Made by a program: the position numbers and the translations under genes
The notes under the pieces: generated by a model
The model's database searches: none
Seen by the model: the letters and a program-made list of their open reading frames with translations, nothing else
What the model was told of the DNA's origin: nothing
NCBI GenBank assembly: GCA_947453725.1
Contig: CANGHH010000005.1
Span: 62,001-126,000 of the forward strand
DNA: 64,000 bases
From: Betaproteobacteria bacterium
GTDB lineage: Bacteria > Pseudomonadota > Gammaproteobacteria > Burkholderiales > Burkholderiaceae_C
Direction: 5' to 3'
Shown here: piece after piece, positions 19,974 through 26,353 of the stretch
Position numbering within the stretch: the stretch's first letter is position 1
Layout of the letters: every line of letters begins with the position of its first letter

Positions 19974-21224
19974 TCAGCGGTCGCATTCGCCGCCGATCAT
20001 GTTGATCGAGCCGAAAGTGGGCACGATGTCGGCCAATTGCCCGCCGTTCATCATCAGATGTACACCGCCCATGTGCACGAAACTGGGGGCGCGGCAGTGC
20101 ACCTTGTAGGGTGTGCCGCCACCGGTGCTGACGACATAGAAGCCGAGTTCGCCGTTGGGCGCCTCGTGCGCCACGTAGATCTCGCCGGCAGGCACCACCG
20201 GTCCTTCCATCACCAGCTTGAAGTGGTTGATCAGCGACTCGATCTCGCTGTAGACCAGGGCCTTGTCGGGGAAGCTGCAGCGCCGGTCATCGACATTCAG
20301 CGGGCCCGCCATCGCCGGCGCATTCAACATCTCGCTGAGCTGCCGGATCATGTAGACCGACTCGTCCATCTCGCGCATGCGCACGAAGTAGCGGTCGTAG
20401 TTGTCGCCGTTGATGCCCACGGGAATGTCGAAGTCGAGTTCGGCGTAGGCCAGGTAGGGCGTGTCCTTGCGCAGGTCGCGCGCCAGGCCCGTGCTGCGCA
20501 GGATCACGCCGGTGTAGCCGTGGCTCAGGGCGTCGGCCGTGCTGATCACCCCCACGTTGCGCATGCGGTCGATGAAGATGCGGTTGCGATCGACCAGCGC
20601 ATGCACCCGGGCGATGAATTCCTCGTATTGCTTGAGGATTTCCTCCAGCCGCACCAGCCAGCCTTCAGGCAGGTCGCGGGCCAGGCCGCCGATGCGGCCG
20701 TAGCTGTAGGTCACGCGGGCACCGGTCAGCGCCGCCAGGTGTTCGTACATGTGGTCACGCACCATCACCAGGTAAAGGAAGGCCGTCATCGCGCCCAGTT
20801 CCATCAGCCCGGCCGCCAGGCAGGTCAGGTGGTCGACCAGGCGCGAATATTCCGACAGCAGCGTGCGCAGCACCTTGCAGCGCGGCGTGATCTGCACGCC
20901 CATCAACTGTTCGACGGCGTCGCAGTAGGTGAAGTTGTTGATCAGCGCCGAAACGTAATTCAGCCGGTCCACGTACGGGATCAGGTTGTGCCAGGTGTGG
21001 TCTTCGCACTCCTTCTCGAAGCCGCGGTGCAGGTAGCCGCAATGCACGTCGGTGCGCAGCACACGTTCGCCGTCGAGCTCGGCAATGATCTGCACCGTGC
21101 CGTGCGTGGCCGGGTGGCTGGGGCCGATGTTGACGATGACCGAGTCGTCACGCAGCGTGCCTTCGAAGATCGAGCGAACGGGCTTCGCGATCGGCGAGAC
21201 GGCAGGGCGGAAGGGCGCGTCCAA
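19974..21224 (-). CDS. nuoD: NADH-quinone oxidoreductase subunit D
   Basis: No ATG lies before the conserved IVNIGPSHPATHG, so the TTG at 21224 was chosen. It gives 416 residues and starts 11 bp after the nuoC stop. The quinone-site HPATHG histidines, YLHRGFEK and the C-terminal GECDR are all present. NuoD contributes most of the quinone-binding chamber with NuoB. NuoC and NuoD are separate, unlike the fused NuoCD of enterobacteria. Confidence 0.93.
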   Translation of the reverse strand: MDAPFRPAVSPIAKPVRSIFEGTLRDDSVIVNIGPSHPATHGTVQIIAELDGERVLRTDVHCGYLHRGFEKECEDHTWHNLIPYVDRLNYVSALINNFTYCDAVEQLMGVQITPRCKVLRTLLSEYSRLVDHLTCLAAGLMELGAMTAFLYLVMVRDHMYEHLAALTGARVTYSYGRIGGLARDLPEGWLVRLEEILKQYEEFIARVHALVDRNRIFIDRMRNVGVISTADALSHGYTGVILRSTGLARDLRKDTPYLAYAELDFDIPVGINGDNYDRYFVRMREMDESVYMIRQLSEMLNAPAMAGPLNVDDRRCSFPDKALVYSEIESLINHFKLVMEGPVVPAGEIYVAHEAPNGELGFYVVSTGGGTPYKVHCRAPSFVHMGGVHLMMNGGQLADIVPTFGSINMIGGECDR

Positions 21225-21234
21225 GGTGCTGGGC

Positions 21235-21708
21235 TCAGTTGATGTAAGGCACGAGGGGTTGTTCCTGCTGCTTGGGGTAGTCCTTGCGCAGCGGGTGGCC
21301 CTGGAAGCCTTCGTACAGCAGGATGGGGCGCAGATCGGCATTGCCGTCGAAGCGGATGCCGTACATGTCGTGGCATTCGCGTTCCATGAAGGCGGCCGAG
21401 CCGTACAGCGCAACCAGGCTGTCGACCACGGGCTCGGCCTCGGTGACCCGCGTCTTCAGGCGAACGCGCACCTGGTGCCGGGTGCTGTAGAAATGGTGGA
21501 CGACCTCGAAGCGCGGCGTCTGGCCCAGCCAGTCCACCGCGGTGACGTCGAGGAAGATGTCGAAGCCGAAATCGGTGCGCAGGCGTCGCACCGTGGGCAG
21601 CAACTCGGTCGGATTCAGCGTGAACACCAGGACGCCGTGCGAAACCTGCGCTGGGCCCGCTGCCGGCACCAGTGCGGCTGCCAGGGTCGCGAAAACGGTG
21701 GCGTCCAT
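21235..21708 (-). CDS. nuoC: NADH-quinone oxidoreductase subunit C
   Basis: The ATG at 21708 gives 157 residues, with the nuoB stop immediately adjacent. The family motif ERECHDMYGIRFDGNADLR and the terminal PLRKDYP are conserved. It is a scaffold subunit next to NuoD. At 157 residues it is shorter than the roughly 200 common in betaproteobacteria. Confidence 0.94.
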   Translation of the reverse strand: MDATVFATLAAALVPAAGPAQVSHGVLVFTLNPTELLPTVRRLRTDFGFDIFLDVTAVDWLGQTPRFEVVHHFYSTRHQVRVRLKTRVTEAEPVVDSLVALYGSAAFMERECHDMYGIRFDGNADLRPILLYEGFQGHPLRKDYPKQQEQPLVPYIN

Positions 21709-21710
21709 GT

Positions 21711-22229
21711 TCAGAAGCGTCCCGTCAGGATGGGATGGCTGCTGCGGGCGATCTTGTCCTGCAGTTGCAGGATCCCGTCGATCACCATCTCGGGCCGCGG
21801 CGGGCAGCCGGGGATGTAGATGTCGACCGGAACGATGCGGTCGATGCCCGGCAGCGCTGCGTAGTTCTGGTAAAAGCCGCCGCTGGTGGCGCACACACCG
21901 AAGGCCATCACCCACTTGGGCTCGCACATCTGCTCGTAGACCTTCAGCAGGATCGGCGCCTGCTTGTGCGTGACCGTGCCCACCACCATCAGCAGGTCGG
22001 CCTGGCGCGGCGAGAAGCGCGGCAGTGCCGCGCCGAAGCGGTCGGTGTCGTAAGGCGTGGCGCTGACGGCCATGAATTCCATCGCGCAACAGGCGGTGAC
22101 GAAGGGGTAGGGGAAGAGCGAGAACTTGCGCGCCCAGCCGATCAACTCGTCCTTGCGCGTGGTCAGCATGTCGAAGGCGCCGTCCTTGCTGTGGTCAGCC
22201 GCGACGATGGGGATGGTGCGGCTGTACAT
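21711..22229 (-). CDS. nuoB: NADH-quinone oxidoreductase subunit B (cluster N2)
   Basis: The 172-residue protein carries the four N2 ligands: the tandem Cys in TACCAMEFM, the Cys in FGVCATSGGF and that in IPGCPPRPE. N2 passes electrons to the quinone. It lies 6 bp after nuoA and 2 bp before nuoC. Confidence 0.96.
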   Translation of the reverse strand: MYSRTIPIVAADHSKDGAFDMLTTRKDELIGWARKFSLFPYPFVTACCAMEFMAVSATPYDTDRFGAALPRFSPRQADLLMVVGTVTHKQAPILLKVYEQMCEPKWVMAFGVCATSGGFYQNYAALPGIDRIVPVDIYIPGCPPRPEMVIDGILQLQDKIARSSHPILTGRF

Positions 22230-22235
22230 GGCGGA

Positions 22236-22601
22236 CTATTCCGTCACCGCTTCGATCAGTCGCGCCTGGTAGACGTACATCACGATCAGCACCAGCAGGG
22301 CCATGAAGCCCAGGAAGGTCAGCAGCAGCGGCGTGGTCAGCGGCTGCGCGGCCAGTGCCCAGATGAAGAGGAACACCGTCTCGAGATCGAACAGGACGAA
22401 GACGATGGCCACGGCGTAGTACTTGATCGGCACGGCCTTGACGTTGACCGTGCTGACCGGCGTTGCGCCGCACTCGAAGGCTTCCAGCTTGGTGGCCGAG
22501 GCGACCGGCTTGGGGCCCAGCAGGCCGTTGAGCGACAGCGTGATGGCCACGAAGCCGAGGATGGCACCCAGGTACAGCAGGAAGACGACATAGGGGTTCA
22601 A
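22236..22601 (-). CDS. nuoA: NADH-quinone oxidoreductase subunit A
   Basis: No ATG is available. The TTG at 22601, seven bases after GAGG, gives 121 residues; another in-frame TTG at 22622 would add seven. It has three helices, the FECGATPVSTVN loop with the conserved Cys of the quinone-gate loop, and VLFDLETVFLFIWA. The sequence differs strongly from the common Burkholderiales NuoA as I know it, suggesting a different complex I lineage. It is the first gene of the operon. Confidence 0.92.
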   Translation of the reverse strand: MNPYVVFLLYLGAILGFVAITLSLNGLLGPKPVASATKLEAFECGATPVSTVNVKAVPIKYYAVAIVFVLFDLETVFLFIWALAAQPLTTPLLLTFLGFMALLVLIVMYVYQARLIEAVTE

Positions 22602-22624
22602 AGGCCCGCCTCGGTCTTTCAATT

Positions 22625-22641
22625 CCAGCCTGGGAGGCTGG
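22625..22641. promoter_or_regulatory. Hairpin in the nuoA leader
   Basis: CCAGCC/GGCTGG inverted repeat with a five-base loop. It has no T-run, so it is not a simple terminator. It lies between the candidate nuo promoter and nuoA and would be in the 5' leader. Confidence 0.4.
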
Positions 22642-22692
22642 CGTCCTACAACTCGACGGGATGCAGGCTAAGGTGGCGTCTGCGCCCCGAAC

Positions 22693-22706
22693 TTGCTGCA
22701 GATCAA
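22693..22706. promoter_or_regulatory. Fnr-like box TTGCTGCAGATCAA upstream of nuoA
   Basis: One half is perfect (ATCAA) and the other (TTGCT) has one mismatch. The centre is 98 bp before the nuoA TTG. A TAGCCT hexamer on the minus strand (22665-22670) is exactly 32 bp away centre to centre. Confidence 0.55.
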
Positions 22707-22725
22707 TTTCGAACGGCATGTGCGT

Positions 22726-24834
22726 TCAGTAGCGGTAGCGCAGGCCCAGCTTGAAGACGGACACGCTGTACTGCGGTGCCTGCACACCCAGCGACAACAG
22801 GTTCTGCAGCGTGGCCGGCAAGACACCGTCCAGGTGCCAATCCTGCGAGCTGTAGCGTTCGTGCCCAAGGCTGAAGTCCAGCCACAAGGGCTCCTGGAGC
22901 CTGTAGCTGGCGCGCAGCCGGATGCTGTCGAGGGCGGTCTTGGCGGCCGGGAACAAGGGATCCGAAGCGGCAGCATCGACGGCCACGTCGTTGGTCGAGC
23001 GGGCGCTGCTGAGGTCGGCGCCGACCGTGAACCGGTCGACGATGAAGACGTGCTGGAGGCTCAGGCCCAGCACGTCGAAGCGGTCCTTGTTCCTGGCCTT
23101 CCAGTCGGCCGCGCCACCCGACTGGCTGCCCGCCTGGGTCGACCGGATGCGTTCGGTTTGGGCGAACAGGCTCAGCCGGGTGCTGGCCGCGAGCGATGCC
23201 GAGGCATCGACGCCGACATTCACGCTGCGCGCGCTTTGCAGGCCGACCATCGAAGCGCCGTAATCGTCGTTGGCGCCTTCGACATTCAGGCCCAGGCTGA
23301 GCTTTTCGCTCACCGCCAGATCGGCCCGCAAGGCCGCGCTGTCACGCTGGCGGTCGGCCAGGTTGTACTTGCGCAGCAGGGGATTTTCGGCTTCGCCAAA
23401 CCAGGTGGCGGTGCCGTAGGGTGAGTGCCTGCGGTCGGCATGGGCCAGCCTCAGGGCCAGCGACAGATGGTCCAGCGGCTGCGCGCCCGCTCGACCCCAG
23501 ACCGTCGTCTCTCGCGTCGTCACCACTTCGGTGTAGGGGCGCTGGCGGTTGTCCTGGGCGACACCAGCATCCAGCTTCACCGTCGGCGTGGCGCGGTATT
23601 CCGCGTTGAATTTCAGCCTGTCCTGGGTCAGGCTGAAAGGCACGTTCTTGCGCGCCTGCGGGTCCAGGAAGGTGTCGCCGATCACCTGCGGGTACAGGTG
23701 CGCGCTGGTCTGGTTGTCGCGCACGTCACGCGCATACAAAGCCGTCAGGCGCAGCTTGTCGAAGGGCGTGGCCGAGACCTTCAGGTTGGCGTTGAAGGTG
23801 TCCACCTGCCCGTCCAGTGAAGTCGTCGGCAGCGCCGGCAGGCCGGCGGCCAGCGCCCCGTTCAGCGTCGACGGCAGGAATGCGGCGTTCTGCGTCAGCC
23901 GGCCGTAGGCGAAGTCGGCACTGGCACGCAGTTTGGGCGTGATGTCGTAGCCGGCCGAGCCCGTGACCTGCTGCAGCACGTTGTTGGGCGCCAGGGCCAG
24001 CTGGCCGCGGGTGGCGCCCGGCACCACGGGCCAGAACGGGTCGCTCCAGGTCAGGTCGCTGACAGCGTTGCTGAAGCGCGAGATCTGATAGCCCAAGGCG
24101 AACTGAAGCTGGCGCGTCGCGTAGGCGGCCGACAGCTCGAACTGCTCGGTGACCTGATCCACGGGCGCCACCAGTTGCGACGCACTGGCGATGAAGGCGC
24201 CGGTGGTGGGCCGGGTGCCGTCACGCACGTCGCGCCTGAATCCGGCTCGCAGCGTCCAGTCGGCGATGGCCAGCCAGGTGCCGCCCAGTTCCAGCCGCGA
24301 CTGCTTGTGGCCGATCGCTACCGGCTGCAGCGTGGCGGCGAGGGGCATGGCGGAGGTTCCGGCCGCCGGGAAGCCTGGCGGTGTCGTCGGCAAGGTCAGA
24401 CCGGTGCCGCCCACGCCCAGGAAAGGTGACATCGCGCCGTCTGGAAGCCAGCGGGGAATTTCGCCATAGGCCAGCTGCAGCGTGAACAGGCCTTCCAGGC
24501 CACCGCGGGCGCTGAGGCTGCGCGTGTCCAGGCCGAGATCGCTGGCCAGCAGGTCGGTGTAGGTGCCGGACTCGTCGCGGTATTGCAGCGAGCCGCCGAG
24601 ATCCGGGTAGGGGCCCTTCTTCTGCAGCCCGGTGGTGTCGCCGAACCTGGCGGACTCGTCGGAAACCGAACCCACCCCGACCTGCACGCTGCCGGTGCTG
24701 CCCTTGGGGTAAGGGCATGCCGTGCACTTCCAGTTCGATGTGTCCGGTGCGGCCAGGGCGGCCCCGCCGCAGGTCAGCAGGTCGAGCGCTGCCAGCAGGG
24801 ACAGGCGGATCAGGAGCGGGCTGGTGGGTCTCAT
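22726..24834 (-). CDS. mtrB: MtrB/PioB-family outer-membrane beta-barrel
   Basis: The ATG at 24834, after GGAAG, gives 702 residues with a signal peptide of about 28. After it comes Cys37-x2-Cys40, the CxxC near the mature N-terminus seen in MtrB. The rest is a series of alternating amphipathic strands ending LGLRYRY, with an aromatic C-terminal residue as in outer-membrane barrels. MtrB sheathes MtrA and positions the outer decaheme cytochrome, so electrons cross the outer membrane. It is the last gene of the mtrC-hhh-mtrA-mtrB group, 59 bp after mtrA. PioB/MtoB-type iron oxidation barrels are in the same family; the CymA homologue and Fnr boxes favour reduction. Confidence 0.9.
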   Translation of the reverse strand: MRPTSPLLIRLSLLAALDLLTCGGAALAAPDTSNWKCTACPYPKGSTGSVQVGVGSVSDESARFGDTTGLQKKGPYPDLGGSLQYRDESGTYTDLLASDLGLDTRSLSARGGLEGLFTLQLAYGEIPRWLPDGAMSPFLGVGGTGLTLPTTPPGFPAAGTSAMPLAATLQPVAIGHKQSRLELGGTWLAIADWTLRAGFRRDVRDGTRPTTGAFIASASQLVAPVDQVTEQFELSAAYATRQLQFALGYQISRFSNAVSDLTWSDPFWPVVPGATRGQLALAPNNVLQQVTGSAGYDITPKLRASADFAYGRLTQNAAFLPSTLNGALAAGLPALPTTSLDGQVDTFNANLKVSATPFDKLRLTALYARDVRDNQTSAHLYPQVIGDTFLDPQARKNVPFSLTQDRLKFNAEYRATPTVKLDAGVAQDNRQRPYTEVVTTRETTVWGRAGAQPLDHLSLALRLAHADRRHSPYGTATWFGEAENPLLRKYNLADRQRDSAALRADLAVSEKLSLGLNVEGANDDYGASMVGLQSARSVNVGVDASASLAASTRLSLFAQTERIRSTQAGSQSGGAADWKARNKDRFDVLGLSLQHVFIVDRFTVGADLSSARSTNDVAVDAAASDPLFPAAKTALDSIRLRASYRLQEPLWLDFSLGHERYSSQDWHLDGVLPATLQNLLSLGVQAPQYSVSVFKLGLRYRY

Positions 24835-24893
24835 GATCGCTTCCGGTTCGGTGGGCGGGGCCGCTGGCGCCGGCAAGGCTTGCGCCGAGCCGT

Positions 24894-25853
24894 TCAGCGC
24901 ATCAACTTGGCGCCAGAAGGGTGGTTGGAGCCGTGCACCTGGCTGTGGCAGTTGATGCAACTGCTGCCGACCAGAAAGATCGATCCCATGCCGCCATTGC
25001 CGGGCAGGCCGGCGCCCGTGCGCGCCACCGAGGGGTGGTTGGCCGGGCTGTGGCACTGCTGGCAGAGCAAAGGCGGGCTCTTCGTCAACAGGGCGGGGCG
25101 CACCGAGCCGTGCGCGATGTGGCACAGCGAGCAGTCCTCGGCCACCGGCGCGTGCTCCCAGAGCAGCGGCCCGCGCTTGTCGGCATGGCAGCTGGTGCAG
25201 GTCTGGTTGAGCGTCGGCTTGACCAACATGGCCGGCGCCGACGAGCCGTGGGCGCTGTGGCAGCCGCTGCAGGACATCAGGCCCTGGCGCACCGGGTGCG
25301 TCGACGTCTTGTGGAAGTCGGCCCGCTGCCCCTTGTGGCAGCTCAGGCAGACATCGGCTTCGCCGGCCTTGGTCAGCACGGCGTCGCGCTCGCGGTGGAT
25401 CTTGTGGCAATCGGTGCAGGCCAGATTGCCGCGCTCGTGGGCCCCGGCATGCCAGCCAGTGCGTGCCATGCCGTTGTGGCAGGCCATGCAGGTGTCATTG
25501 CGCTGCTGCAGCGTGAAGGTCGAGTGGCGCTCGAAGGTGTTGATCGAGGCGGGCTTCTTGTTTATTGCATGGGCCGCGCCAGGGCCGTGGCAGGCCTCGC
25601 ACTGCAGGCCGCCGGCGCCAAAGGGCGCGTGCTGGTTGCCGCGCTGGCCGTGCGGGGTCTTGAAGATGGCCGAGCCGGAATAGCCGGCCGTCTCGTCGTC
25701 ATGGCAGCCCAGGCAGGTGTCGGCGCCTTCCTGGCTGTACTGACCGACCAATCCCTGGGCCGCCGAAGCGGCGGCGGCAGGCTGCGCCAAGGCACCGGCT
25801 TGGCAGCCCAAGGCGACAGTCAACGCAAAGAGCCAAGCGTAAAGGCGCCTCAT
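24894..25853 (-). CDS. mtrA: MtrA/DmsE-family periplasmic decaheme cytochrome c
   Basis: The 319-residue protein has a signal peptide (cleaved near AGALAQP) and exactly ten CxxCH heme motifs, beginning CLGCH and ending CINCH. Their spacing and the total length match MtrA (about 330 residues). It inserts into the MtrB barrel and carries electrons from periplasmic donors to the outer-surface cytochrome. Its ATG overlaps the stop of the helix-hairpin-helix gene by 4 bp, so the two are translationally coupled. Confidence 0.95.
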   Translation of the reverse strand: MRRLYAWLFALTVALGCQAGALAQPAAAASAAQGLVGQYSQEGADTCLGCHDDETAGYSGSAIFKTPHGQRGNQHAPFGAGGLQCEACHGPGAAHAINKKPASINTFERHSTFTLQQRNDTCMACHNGMARTGWHAGAHERGNLACTDCHKIHRERDAVLTKAGEADVCLSCHKGQRADFHKTSTHPVRQGLMSCSGCHSAHGSSAPAMLVKPTLNQTCTSCHADKRGPLLWEHAPVAEDCSLCHIAHGSVRPALLTKSPPLLCQQCHSPANHPSVARTGAGLPGNGGMGSIFLVGSSCINCHSQVHGSNHPSGAKLMR

Positions 25854-26314
25854 GGCCGGCCGTCCATCGGGGCGACCACCACCGTGCGCGAAGGCCGGCG
25901 CTTGCCCACGCCTGGCTGCATCGCCACCACCTGGTGCCGCAGCGACAGGAAGGGGCCGGTGGGCAGCACGCCCTTGCTGACCAGTTCGGTCTTGGTCAGG
26001 TAGGGGCGGTGGGCGATGATCTTTTCGGCTTCGGCCTTGCCGATACCCGGCAGCGTCATCAGCTCCTTGCGTCCGGCACTGTTGATGTCCACGTCATGCT
26101 CGACGACCTTGGGCCGGTTGCGATTGCGCGTGTGCTCGCGCGCTGCCTCTGCCGGTGAGAGGGCAGCGTGCGGTGACGCCGTGGCAGGCGCGCTGGCAGT
26201 CGGTGCGGGCTGCGGGGCGGCCCGCACCGAACCACAAACGCCTGCGGTCAGCACCAGGGTCACGATGCCGATGAGGCATCGTCGCAGGGTCGGCGGGTTT
26301 CGTGCGGTTTGCAA
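25850..26314 (-). CDS. Secreted helix-hairpin-helix (ComEA-like) protein in the mtr operon
   Basis: A TTG start, preceded by AGGG, gives 154 residues. An N-terminal signal sequence (LIGIVTLVLTAG, cleavage near VRAAP) is followed by an Ala/Pro/Thr linker. Residues about 76-120 form one helix-hairpin-helix unit with DINSAGRKELMTLPGIGKAEAEKIIAHRP and a following YLTKTELVSKGVLP. This is the ComEA/PsbU-type fold, which binds DNA in ComEA and protein in PsbU. It lies between the outer decaheme cytochrome and mtrA and overlaps mtrA by 4 bp. A role in assembly of the conduit or in extracellular DNA binding is only inference. A competence function is unlikely from context. Confidence 0.85.
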   Translation of the reverse strand: MQTARNPPTLRRCLIGIVTLVLTAGVCGSVRAAPQPAPTASAPATASPHAALSPAEAAREHTRNRNRPKVVEHDVDINSAGRKELMTLPGIGKAEAEKIIAHRPYLTKTELVSKGVLPTGPFLSLRHQVVAMQPGVGKRRPSRTVVVAPMDGRP

Positions 26315-26353
26315 GGTCTGCCCTGGGTCGGTAAGGTTTGATCTGTGGGGCCG

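Noticed and set aside
25850..26314. ComEA competence DNA receptor
   Set aside because: The fold matches, but no other com genes are near and the gene is translationally coupled to mtrA, so a competence name would be misleading.
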